A DNA stretch of 64,000 nucleotides. It comes from Corynebacterium canis (GTDB taxonomy: Bacteria; Actinomycetota; Actinomycetes; Mycobacteriales; Mycobacteriaceae). The position numbers and the translations under genes were made by a program. The stretch lies in the NCBI RefSeq assembly GCF_030408595.1, contig NZ_CP047080.1, forward strand, positions 2,445,685-2,509,684, given 5' to 3'. Positions 31,501 through 41,902 of this stretch are shown here, in pieces. Positions within the stretch are counted from its first letter, which is position 1; each line of letters starts with the position of its first letter. The notes beneath the pieces are model-generated. The model had not been told where the DNA came from and did no database searches. It saw nothing but the letters and a program-made list of their open reading frames with translations.

Positions 31501-33210
31501 TCCTGGAAAAGGAATACAAATGGCAAATCAATTCCAGTTTTCCCCGCTCACGCGGGGATGTTCCGTCAAGTGAAGCTCTTGGCGGGGCACAGCCCCGGTT
31601 TTCCCCGCTCACGCGGGGATGTTCCGCGGCAAATCCGTGCACAGCCGTGGATTTCCCGGTTTTCCCCGCTCACGCGGGGATGTTCCTCATTACGCACCAG
31701 CCCCCGCAATAGTTACCTTGTTTTCCCCGCTCACGCGGGGATGTTCCTGAGAGCTCCCCGGTCGGTGACCAGCGCGAGAGGTTTTCCCCGCTCACGCGGG
31801 GATGTTCCGAATTCGATATCGACCAAATCGCAGATCGGTGCGTTTTCCCCGCTCACGCGGGGATGTTCCTGGTGTTATCAGCAAAAAGCTGAACCACCAC
31901 CAGTTTTCCCCGCTCACGCGGGGATGTTCCTCACTGAAATTGTTTCCGAGTTAATCAAAAGCCGTTTTCCCCGCTCACGCGGGGATGTTCCGAAGCGAAA
32001 GGCGACCAACATGTAAGGGCGAGAGTTTTCCCCGCTCACGCGGGGATGTTCCGCCGCCGCCGACACAAACGCCTCATCCGACATCGTTTTCCCCGCTCAC
32101 GCGGGGATGTTCCTGGTCCACGCGATGCACGGGCTGGTCATTGACCGTTTTCCCCGCTCACGCGGGGATGTTCCGTAAATGTTCTACCACGAAAACGCGC
32201 TCTGCCCGTTTTCCCCGCTCACGCGGGGATGTTCCGCTACCAGGTAGACCGTGATTTATTCTTCGAAAGTTTTCCCCGCTCACGCGGGGATGTTCCGCGC
32301 CGTCCTGACCAGCCGCCCGGAAAGCGCCGGTTTTCCCCGCTCACGCGGGGATGTTCCGACAAAGCATCAAACTTCAACGACACGAACTTTGTTTTCCCCG
32401 CTCACGCGGGGATGTTCCGCGTCGCGGCAGACGGAGCAGCATATTTCAGCGGTTTTCCCCGCTCACGCGGGGATGTTCCGACTCACTCTACGTGACGGGC
32501 TGGCCGGGTGTCGTTTTCCCCGCTCACGCGGGGATGTTCCTGGTCCACGCGATGCACGGGCTGGTCATTGACCGTTTTCCCCGCTCACGCGGGGATGTTC
32601 CGTAAATGTTCTACCACGAAAACGCGCTCTGCCCGTTTTCCCCGCTCACGCGGGGATGTTCCGCTACCAGGTAGACCGTGATTTATTCTTCGAAAGTTTT
32701 CCCCGCTCACGCGGGGATGTTCCGCGCCGTCCTGACCAGCCGCCCGGAAAGCGCCGGTTTTCCCCGCTCACGCGGGGATGTTCCTGCTCCCCGAGACCCG
32801 TACCCACCTGCTCCAGCGTTTTCCCCGCTCACGCGGGGATGTTCCTAGTCCACCATTGCGGCATCCGTGTGCCCTGTCGTTTTCCCCGCTCACGCGGGGA
32901 TGTTCCGATCGGCGTTTCCCATAGCACTATCCATCGACAGTTTTCCCCGCTCACGCGGGGATGTTCCTAACCGCAGCTCAAACCAGCTAACGGGGGTGAT
33001 GTTTTCCCCGCTCACGCGGGGATGTTCCGATAGACATTGTGATCCCTTTCGGTAGTAGTGGGTTTTCCCCGCTCACGCGGGGATGTTCCCACCCATGGGC
33101 GACCGTGCGGTACACGGTAACCGTTTTCCCCGCTCACGCGGGGATGTTCCGTTTTTATTTGTGAAGGAGTTCACACATGCATGGTTTTCCCCGCTCACGC
33201 GGGGATGTTC
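22560..33210 (+). CRISPR. Type I-E CRISPR array, first block (about 175 repeats)
   Basis: A 28-nt repeat starts GTTTTCCCCGC, has a TCAC loop, then GCGGGGATGTTCC. The stem is CCCCGC/GCGGGG. Spacers are 33 nt, so the period is 61 bp; from 22560 to 33184 the spacing corresponds to 174 periods plus 10 extra bases, giving about 175 repeats. Most of the excess is one 41-nt spacer at 28995-29035. Among the first 40 spacers the first base (position 29 of an E. coli-style repeat) is G 21, T 12, C 6 and A 1. The last repeat lacks its final C because an IS entered it after TTC. Long open frames through this block are artefacts of the repeat. Confidence 0.98.
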
Positions 33211-34100
33211 GAAGGTTATTCAGGGGTTTCTGTAGAAGAATAGCTTGGTAAGGGTTTGTATTGTGCGCTTCGTGGTGGCTATGGGTAATCGGCAGTCGGT
33301 GTGAAGTATTCGCCAGTTTTTGATGTGGGCGATTGCTTGTTCGACGACCCAGCGGATGGATGCAAGAGCGTTGTTGAAGCGCTGCTGCCAGGGTTCGAGA
33401 ACCTTTTGCCCGTTGTTGCGTTTCTGGGGGATGTCAAAACCAGTACCTACGTACCCAAGGTCGGCGGTGACATAGTCGCCTGGCAACACGGTGGTGATGC
33501 CCAGCTTATCTGCGATGCGCTTATCGTGAGATCTCCCAGGCATTGGCGGGCTGATGTACTCGATATTGCCGTTCTGGTCGGTCAAGACTGCGAGGTTGTG
33601 GCCGGTGGCTTTGCGTTTGCCGCTGATCAACTGTTGTTGCCCTTTCCATGACCAGCATGGGACCAATGTCCCATCGAGGACGCGATGGCGCGTTGGTACG
33701 AGGTCTTCCACGGTTGGTGCGGTTGGGAGAAAGCGTTCCAGAAGGTCAAGGACTGCGTTGATGGCGCGGGAAATCGTGGGTTGGGACACCCCATAGATCG
33801 TGGCGATCACACGTTGCGGGAGATTTTCGCTCCAGTAGTAGACCAAAGCGCATTCCAGGCTACTGACTAACCCCAAACTAAGGGGGCAATGATGTGTATA
33901 ACCTGCGGTTTCGATGTCGTTGGCTAGCGCGATAATCTCATCAGTCGAACATTTGCTAGTATTGGCCCAGCGGTACAAGGCATTTGTGTTTTGTTTTGTC
34001 ATAGATTCATTATGCGGAACCTTGTATCGCCTTTGCTATGTTCGGGGGTATTGAGGTCGGAAAGTCCACCCGGCAAAACCCCAGCGGTTGAATAACCCTC
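33211..34100 (-). mobile_element. IS5-family insertion sequence (890 bp) inside a CRISPR repeat, intact
   Basis: The ends are imperfect inverted repeats (GAAGGTTATTCAGG at left; GAGGGTTATTCAAC as the reverse complement of the right end). The host repeat is split after TTC, and TTC is duplicated at 33208-33210 and 34101-34103. It is followed by the missing C of the repeat (34104) and an exact 33-nt spacer (34105-34137). The insertion is thus a clean single transposition with a 3-bp target duplication. The transposase frame is intact. Confidence 0.93.
33220..34002 (-). CDS. IS5-family transposase (DDE_Tnp_4 type), intact
   Basis: The 260-aa transposase fills the 890-bp element. It has an N-terminal helix-turn-helix, RVIATIYGVSQPTISRAINA. 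The RNase-H-like catalytic core shows the acidic triad as VLDGTLVP, VTADLGYVGTG and WVVEQAIAHIKNWR. Its length fits the short IS5-type group that makes 3-bp duplications. The ATG at 34002 lies about 100 bp inside the right end. A second, frameshifted copy of the same element is at 40750-41639. Confidence 0.92.
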   Translation of the reverse strand: MTKQNTNALYRWANTSKCSTDEIIALANDIETAGYTHHCPLSLGLVSSLECALVYYWSENLPQRVIATIYGVSQPTISRAINAVLDLLERFLPTAPTVEDLVPTRHRVLDGTLVPCWSWKGQQQLISGKRKATGHNLAVLTDQNGNIEYISPPMPGRSHDKRIADKLGITTVLPGDYVTADLGYVGTGFDIPQKRNNGQKVLEPWQQRFNNALASIRWVVEQAIAHIKNWRILHTDCRLPIATTKRTIQTLTKLFFYRNP

Positions 34101-37100
34101 TTCCTCGTGCGCGTGGTGATAAGGCCCCACCGTTGGGGTTTTCCCCGCTCACGCGGGGATGTTCCTTTGCCGTTTATTGAGGGTAGTGATGAGTTGATGT
34201 TTTCCCCGCTCACGCGGGGATGTTCCCCGGGCAGGCAAAGAACTCGCCGCCCGCCTCAAGTTTTCCCCGCTCACGCGGGGATGTTCCTGGGAAGACTCAT
34301 GTGGCGAAGGTCATACTTAAGTTTTCCCCGCTCACGCGGGGATGTTCCATGATCTGTCAAACCTCACCACCGAGGAATTTAGTTTTCCCCGCTCACGCGG
34401 GGATGTTCCTGCGATGATGCTCAAGCACGCGATCATTACGATGTTTTCCCCGCTCACGCGGGGATGTTCCACGGGCATGGATAGCCCAAAACATAGAATC
34501 TCAGTTTTCCCCGCTCACGCGGGGATGTTCCGACCGGTGTCCGGCCACATTCTCCAGGAATACGGTTTTCCCCGCTCACGCGGGGATGTTCCCTGCTCGA
34601 TGGGATGCCTCCAACCGAGGACTTAGTTTTCCCCGCTCACGCGGGGATGTTCCCCGATAAACTAAAAACCCCACCGCGACTTTTGAGTTTTCCCCGCTCA
34701 CGCGGGGATGTTCCGCTCCTGCGGAACCACAGCACAACCGCAGAATGGTTTTCCCCGCTCACGCGGGGATGTTCCGTTTGCCCCGCATTCTCTCTGACCA
34801 TCCAACCCGTTTTCCCCGCTCACGCGGGGATGTTCCGGCGTGCGCTATCAACGCAAGTTCATCCCCGCGGTTTTCCCCGCTCACGCGGGGATGTTCCGTA
34901 TGGCAATCCTGGCTGGAGGAGTTGAGTACAGTTTTCCCCGCTCACGCGGGGATGTTCCGCATTACGAGCGGCGCGGCAGTCGTTTGTTCGAGTTTTCCCC
35001 GCTCACGCGGGGATGTTCCGCGCCTGTGTGCAGGTGCGGAGGCTGTGGTGCAGTTTTCCCCGCTCACGCGGGGATGTTCCGGGTTGAGTATTTATTGCCC
35101 TACCTGGTTCTAGGTTTTCCCCGCTCACGCGGGGATGTTCCACAGATTCTTGACAGCGAAAGTGCTTTAGGCTAGTTTTCCCCGCTCACGCGGGGATGTT
35201 CCACTGATTGATGTGGTTGGGGAAATGCGGAAACGGTTTTCCCCGCTCACGCGGGGATGTTCCTGGCAATGTGTCGGAATGCCCACATTCACACAAGTTT
35301 TCCCCGCTCACGCGGGGATGTTCCTCTTCGCAGACGAAATCCACCGCGCCAAAAACTGTTTTCCCCGCTCACGCGGGGATGTTCCTAGTGCGTTGATGCA
35401 CCCACGGGAGACCGTACCGTTTTCCCCGCTCACGCGGGGATGTTCCGCTCCATGCTGGGGAGATCGTCGTGCACGTCGTGTTTTCCCCGCTCACGCGGGG
35501 ATGTTCCATCGCAGGCAGTACAGACTGGACCGCCATTATGGTTTTCCCCGCTCACGCGGGGATGTTCCGTTGAGGCGGCGGAACTGAAAGCCCGCACCTT
35601 GGTTTTCCCCGCTCACGCGGGGATGTTCCGTGCCGGAGCGCGGCGAGAAAGGCGAGAGGGGCGTTTTCCCCGCTCACGCGGGGATGTTCCTTCTCAAGCA
35701 GCACGCCGCGGCGGAAGGCATTGGTTTTCCCCGCTCACGCGGGGATGTTCCTTGTTTGCCGAAAACAGTGTGGTGGTGACAGTGGTTTTCCCCGCTCACG
35801 CGGGGATGTTCCGAATTCAGGAGCCCTCGTTTTTGGGAAGCCGAAGTTTTCCCCGCTCACGCGGGGATGTTCCGCGCGCTGAGGCAGCTGCCCTGCTGGC
35901 GGAGCAGTTTTCCCCGCTCACGCGGGGATGTTCCGCAAATTTGTAGCGCACCCCATGGGGGGATACGGTTTTCCCCGCTCACGCGGGGATGTTCCCAATG
36001 AGTGTGCGCATGAACACCTCCAAAGTAGGTTTTCCCCGCTCACGCGGGGATGTTCCGCGCAGCGAGATTCACCTCACCCTCTCCATCAGGTTTTCCCCGC
36101 TCACGCGGGGATGTTCCGAAATTCGAATCGGTCATTGTTCGAGAAACCGTGTTTTCCCCGCTCACGCGGGGATGTTCCCGAATGGTCTACGCGATGCACC
36201 GGATGCCCGTTGTTTTCCCCGCTCACGCGGGGATGTTCCGGCGATATTGTTCACAGGTTCTCCTTTTCTTTTGTTTTCCCCGCTCACGCGGGGATGTTCC
36301 TCTCCTCGCCTCAGAGCTCGCTGGACGGACGCCGTTTTCCCCGCTCACGCGGGGATGTTCCGTCATCGTCGGCGAAGCGTTGGTGGGGGACGCGGTTTTC
36401 CCCGCTCACGCGGGGATGTTCCTGCTCGGAAAGACGCAATCAACCCAGGGCAAGCGTTTTCCCCGCTCACGCGGGGATGTTCCTCTCAATGGATGAGTGT
36501 GCCACGCGCTCATCGAGTTTTCCCCGCTCACGCGGGGATGTTCCCATCCAACGCGCCGTACGACCAGAAAGACCCTGGTTTTCCCCGCTCACGCGGGGAT
36601 GTTCCGAGCGTGCCACAGCTCAATCGCTGTAGACGTGCGTTTTCCCCGCTCACGCGGGGATGTTCCCCGTGTAGCACACCGTCTACCACCCGGAAGCGTG
36701 TTTTCCCCGCTCACGCGGGGATGTTCCGCGCCCTGCCGGAATACGTGGTCCAGCCCTTGCGTTTTCCCCGCTCACGCGGGGATGTTCCTTGCTTTACATT
36801 TCGTTCCCCTGTCTCGCTGCTGTTTTCCCCGCTCACGCGGGGATGTTCCGCATTTTTTTCCTTTCTGTCTGCGAGCCTGTCCGTTTTCCCCGCTCACGCG
36901 GGGATGTTCCCCTCGACGATATCGACAGCGGTGACGACGACATGTTTTCCCCGCTCACGCGGGGATGTTCCCGTAGCAGTGGTGGAGGAGGTGGTCACGG
37001 GTTTGTTTTCCCCGCTCACGCGGGGATGTTCCTGGCGCTAGGCAAAAATCGATGAGCTCCGTGTTGTTTTCCCCGCTCACGCGGGGATGTTCCTATCTTT

Positions 37101-40100
37101 CGCCTCGCCGGAGGCCGTGGCCTCGCGTTTTCCCCGCTCACGCGGGGATGTTCCCTGCTGCTGATGAAGTCCTGGCTGCTCGTGGAAGTTTTCCCCGCTC
37201 ACGCGGGGATGTTCCTAACTTCAAATAGGCAGGCTCCATGTCCTTTGTGTTTTCCCCGCTCACGCGGGGATGTTCCGGGTTTGCAGAGGCTGAAAAAGCT
37301 ACCGAACAAGTTTTCCCCGCTCACGCGGGGATGTTCCCGCACTACCCAGTAGGATTGGAGAGTTTTGTACGTTTTCCCCGCTCACGCGGGGATGTTCCGA
37401 CAAACCGGAACTGATTCTCACGTACTTTTTTGTTTTCCCCGCTCACGCGGGGATGTTCCCAACTCAAAAGCATGGATAACAAACCACTCCTGGTTTTCCC
37501 CGCTCACGCGGGGATGTTCCGGCTGCGATTATTACTCAGTCGGTGGGTGGTCCGTTTTCCCCGCTCACGCGGGGATGTTCCTAACCGTGAACACGAATCA
37601 AACAATCCCCAGGAGTTTTCCCCGCTCACGCGGGGATGTTCCGAATATTGTTTTGATGGTGGCGCGGCAGAATGGGTTTTCCCCGCTCACGCGGGGATGT
37701 TCCTGGGTTGGTGACGGAGCGGGTGATTGAGGCGGTGTTTTCCCCGCTCACGCGGGGATGTTCCTGGTGTTTAATTCGTTTCATTTGAAGGCGACGGGTT
37801 TTCCCCGCTCACGCGGGGATGTTCCGAATATTGTTTTGATGGTGGCGCGGCAGAATGGGTTTTCCCCGCTCACGCGGGGATGTTCCCGGAACCACCGCCT
37901 TCCACACACCAGGCGAACCGTTTTCCCCGCTCACGCGGGGATGTTCCGCGCGGCAGCCGTCAACACCGGCTGATCACGATGTTTTCCCCGCTCACGCGGG
38001 GATGTTCCTTTGGGAGCCTCCGCGGGTTTCTGGTTTCTCGCGTTTTCCCCGCTCACGCGGGGATGTTCCTACCCTGTCGACCTTTAGTCGCGAATCACCT
38101 ATGTTTTCCCCGCTCACGCGGGGATGTTCCCGGAACCACCGCCTTCCACACACCAGGCGAACCGTTTTCCCCGCTCACGCGGGGATGTTCCGCGCGGCAG
38201 CCGTCAACACCGGCTGATCACGATGTTTTCCCCGCTCACGCGGGGATGTTCCTTTGGGAGCCTCCGCGGGTTTCTGGTTTCTCGCGTTTTCCCCGCTCAC
38301 GCGGGGATGTTCCTACCCTGTCGACCTTTAGTCGCGAATCACCTATGTTTTCCCCGCTCACGCGGGGATGTTCCCAGACCCCTACACCATCGACAGCGGC
38401 GACCGCGGTTTTCCCCGCTCACGCGGGGATGTTCCTGACCAGCGCCCCCTCACCGTGTGTGACTTCACGTTTTCCCCGCTCACGCGGGGATGTTCCGATT
38501 ACGACCCGGAGACGTTCGCAGACGAGGTCGTTTTCCCCGCTCACGCGGGGATGTTCCCTCCATGACTCGGCAGCGCGGTCTTCACCTCCGGTTTTCCCCG
38601 CTCACGCGGGGATGTTCCCTCCATGACTCGGCAGCGCGGTCTTCACCTCCGGTTTTCCCCGCTCACGCGGGGATGTTCCTACAGTGGCGTGCACGAAATC
38701 CGCATCATGGCAGTTTTCCCCGCTCACGCGGGGATGTTCCGCCAAACACGACGCGGACGCGGATGGGGATGAGGTTTTCCCCGCTCACGCGGGGATGTTC
38801 CGCGCCACTTTGGCCCACCTGGATTATCCGTGGCGTTTTCCCCGCTCACGCGGGGATGTTCCGCCCTTCATCAGCGCCCGCCCTGACTCAAACAGGTTTT
38901 CCCCGCTCACGCGGGGATGTTCCTTATCGCTGGCTATTCGCAAATCGATGGGGTAGGTTTTCCCCGCTCACGCGGGGATGTTCCTCACCTCAACCTCCTG
39001 ACTGAACTTCCGATTCCGTTTTCCCCGCTCACGCGGGGATGTTCCTCCTGAAAGCGACGCTCGACGCTGAGTGGGCCGGTTTTCCCCGCTCACGCGGGGA
39101 TGTTCCGTACCCCAGTTGCAGAATGGCCGGAACACTGGCGTTTTCCCCGCTCACGCGGGGATGTTCCGCTGACGATCAGCCTTCATACGCTTCGCATCCT
39201 GTTTTCCCCGCTCACGCGGGGATGTTCCTTGTGAGATTCTTCACACCACCCACAGACGGGGGTTTTCCCCGCTCACGCGGGGATGTTCCTTTCCACCGGC
39301 CGACCAGTCGAAGTGTCATTAAGTTTTCCCCGCTCACGCGGGGATGTTCCTTTAAGGAGGCTTCGGATCCTGCGAAGCGCCCTGTTTTCCCCGCTCACGC
39401 GGGGATGTTCCAGTCTCGAAGACACAAGCAACGTTGCAGCCGACGTTTTCCCCGCTCACGCGGGGATGTTCCAACCGCCGCCTCCGAGGCGGTGGCCGAG
39501 CAGGCGTTTTCCCCGCTCACGCGGGGATGTTCCGCCGACTGACGTTGCAAATCAGCATCCGCCAAAGTTTTCCCCGCTCACGCGGGGATGTTCCGTCATC
39601 CCACGATCCCTCGAACTCCTTGGCACGGTTTTCCCCGCTCACGCGGGGATGTTCCTTCGCTTGCATTATCCACGGCCAAAACCACAGCGTTTTCCCCGCT
39701 CACGCGGGGATGTTCCCGGCCATCGAGGGTGGTGGGCTCCAGGCGCTCGGTTTTCCCCGCTCACGCGGGGATGTTCCATCGTGCGCTGCACCCCATTTTG
39801 GGAGGTTGCCGTTTTCCCCGCTCACGCGGGGATGTTCCGATCTTTGAAAAATTCCACAGTGAACAGCGCCGGTTTTCCCCGCTCACGCGGGGATGTTCCC
39901 CCCGCAGACGGGCTGGTGGAACTCGGGTTCCTGTTTTCCCCGCTCACGCGGGGATGTTCCGATCATTTCGTCGGGCTCCTGGAGCAGCTGGGCGTTTTCC
40001 CCGCTCACGCGGGGATGTTCCATCGTGCGCTGCACCCCATTTTGGGAGGTTGCCGTTTTCCCCGCTCACGCGGGGATGTTCCGGCTCGAGAAATCGGCGC

Positions 40101-40667
40101 TGTCATGGCAGATGTGTTTTCCCCGCTCACGCGGGGATGTTCCCGCGGGACATGGGGAGCGCACCAGGTCCAGAGAGTTTTCCCCGCTCACGCGGGGATG
40201 TTCCTCCGCTGGTCAAACCACATTTTTTGGGGTGGTAGTTTTCCCCGCTCACGCGGGGATGTTCCCGTCCGAGGCCTTCGAACGTCCAGGAGTCGAGCGT
40301 TTTCCCCGCTCACGCGGGGATGTTCCGCGGTCGCGCCGCTCATCGCGCAGGTGGCCGGGGTTTTCCCCGCTCACGCGGCGGGGATGTTCCTTTTCAGCGG
40401 GGTTTTTTCCTGTCTCCAGCCAGGTTTTCCCCGCTCACGCGGGGATGTTCCGATCACGAGGGCTATGTAGATGAGAGGTTCGGGGTTTTCCCCGCTCACG
40501 CGGGGATGTTCCTGGGTAGCTACGCACGGGCGAGGGAATTCTCGAGTTTTCCCCGCTCACGCGGGGATGTTCCGTAGCCCCGCTGGTTCTGGAAGCAACA
40601 ACCATCCAGAACCAGGGGGCTACCCCTCCACAATAACCAGTTTTCCCCGCTCACGCGGGGATGTTCC
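34101..40667 (+). CRISPR. Type I-E CRISPR array, second block (about 107 repeats)
   Basis: The repeat and 61-bp period are as in the first block. From 34138 to 40640 the distance is 106 periods plus 36 bases. A 66-nt palindromic spacer (33 extra) and a repeat at 40360-40390 with 3 extra bases (GCGGCGGGGATG) account for all of the excess. Several spacer blocks are duplicated here (37887-38102 = 38131-38346; 38558 = 38619; 39778 = 40022). The last clean repeat is 40640-40667. Confidence 0.97.
40574..40639 (+). repeat. Anomalous 66-nt spacer carrying a 17-bp inverted repeat
   Basis: This interval is twice the normal spacer length. TAGCCCC-g-CTGGTTCTGG (40575-40592) pairs with CCAGAACCAG-GGGGCTA (40606-40622) around a 13-nt loop, with one bulged G. 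The remaining 17 nt look like ordinary sequence. It may be a small palindromic element inserted in a spacer, or a terminator-like structure near the array end. Confidence 0.8.
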
Positions 40668-40749
40668 GATCCGCCTGCACTGCAAACGAAACTATTTACC
40701 CGGAAGATAGAAATATCATGCAATTCACAAAACCCAATATGAACATCTT
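40668..40749. other. Array-flanking DNA before the second IS copy
   Basis: The first 33 nt could be a terminal spacer, but no repeat follows; the next 49 nt are AT-rich and unlike any repeat. The regular array therefore stops at 40667 and resumes only at about 42823. Confidence 0.5.
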
Positions 40750-41639
40750 GAAGGTTATTCAGGTGTTTCTGTAGAAGAATAGTTTGGTGAGGGTTAGTAT
40801 TGTGCGCTTCGTGGTGGCTATGGGTAATCGGCAGTCGGTGTGAAGTATTCTCCAGTTTTTGATGTGGGCGATTGCTTGTTCGTGTGACCCAGCGGATGGA
40901 TGCAAGGGCATTGTTGCAGCGCTGCTGCCAGGGCTCAAGAACTTTTTGCCCGTGTTTGCGTTTTTGGGGGATGTCAAAACCGGTACCTTCGTATCCAAGG
41001 TCGGCGGTGACAGAGTCGCCTGGCAGCACGGTGGTGATGCGCAGTTTGTCTGCAATGCGCTGATCGTGGGAGCTCCTAGGCATTGGCGGGCTGATGTACG
41101 TAGGTGTTGCCGCTCTGATCGGTTAAGACCGCGAGGTTGTGGCCGGTGGCTTTGCGTTTGCCGCTGATCAGCTGTCGGTGCCTTTTCCACGACCAGCATG
41201 GGACCAATGTCCCATCGAGGACGCGATGGCGCGTTGGCACGAGATCATCCACGGTTGGTGCGGCTGGGAGAAAGCGTTCCAAAAGGTCAAGGACTGCGTT
41301 GATGGCGCGGGAAATAGTCGGTTGGGACACCCCATAGATCGTGGCGATCACACGTTGCGGGAGGTTTTTTACTCCAGTAATAGACCAAGGCGCATTCCAG
41401 GCTGCTGACTAACCCCAAACTAAGGGGGCAATGATGCGTATAACCTGCGGTTTCGATGTCGTTGGCCAACGCGACAATCTCATCAGTCGAACATTTGCTC
41501 GTATTGGCTTAAGCGTACAAGGCATTTGCGGTTAGGCATAAATTCATTATGCGTAAACCTTGCAAAAGCCTTTGCTGCGCTCGGGGGTATTGAGGTCGGA
41601 AAGTCTGCCAGGCAAAGCCCCAGCGGTTGAACTACCCTC
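40750..41639 (-). mobile_element. Second copy of the 890-bp IS5-family element, decayed
   Basis: It has the same length and ends as the 33211-34100 element, with similar sequence throughout but several small indels. The flanks (ATCTT on the left, ATAGC on the right) show no target duplication, so the surrounding DNA has been rearranged since insertion. Confidence 0.85.
40759..41511 (-). pseudogene. Frameshifted IS5-family transposase
   Basis: Compared with the intact copy, the reading frame is broken at least three times: after LECALVYYWS, after LAVLTDQSGN and at ASIRWV. The fragments still carry VLDGTLVP, VTADLGYEGTG and QAIAHIKNWR. It cannot encode a full transposase without correction. 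The intact copy in the same array could in principle act on its ends. Confidence 0.88.
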
Positions 41640-41690
41640 ATAGCTAATTGCCCTTGACCCAACATGCATCATAGCGAACCGCGCTCTTGG

Positions 41691-41696
41691 TAGAAT
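41691..41696 (+). promoter_or_regulatory. Extended -10 promoter element before the small ORF
   Basis: TAGAAT is preceded by TTGG (TGN extension), giving an extended -10 about 45 bp upstream of the small ORF start. No strong -35 is seen at 17 bp. Confidence 0.4.
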
Positions 41697-41741
41697 GGTT
41701 CCAAAAACAAGACACCAGCAAGACGAGAAAAGAGAAATACA

Positions 41742-41894
41742 ATGATTGCAATGGAGATGAACCTGCGCGCAGCTTTTACCATACCGCCATCGACCCCGCA
41801 ACCTCAAATCGAACTAATTAGCGAGGAAGAGTTTTTGGAATACGATCCCCTAATTGATCCGGTGACACATCAGGATATTAATGATTTATTTTAA
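41742..41894 (+). CDS. Small acidic protein (50 aa) of unknown function between two dead IS copies in the CRISPR array
   Basis: The ORF opens with ATG behind a purine-rich GAGAAAAGAGAAA stretch and encodes MIAMEMNLRAAFTIPPSTP, then QPQIELISEEEFLEYDP and LIDPVTHQDINDLF. It is strongly acidic (about 10 Asp/Glu against one Arg and no Lys) with no signal peptide or transmembrane segment. An extended -10 (41691-41696) lies at a sensible distance. I recognise no family. It lies in a 263-bp gap between two degenerate IS elements and so may be cargo. Acidic small proteins include many DNA mimics and anti-CRISPRs, but nothing here proves such a role. It could also be a chance ORF. Confidence 0.45.
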   Translation: MIAMEMNLRAAFTIPPSTPQPQIELISEEEFLEYDPLIDPVTHQDINDLF

Positions 41895-41902
41895 CTGAAA
41901 CT

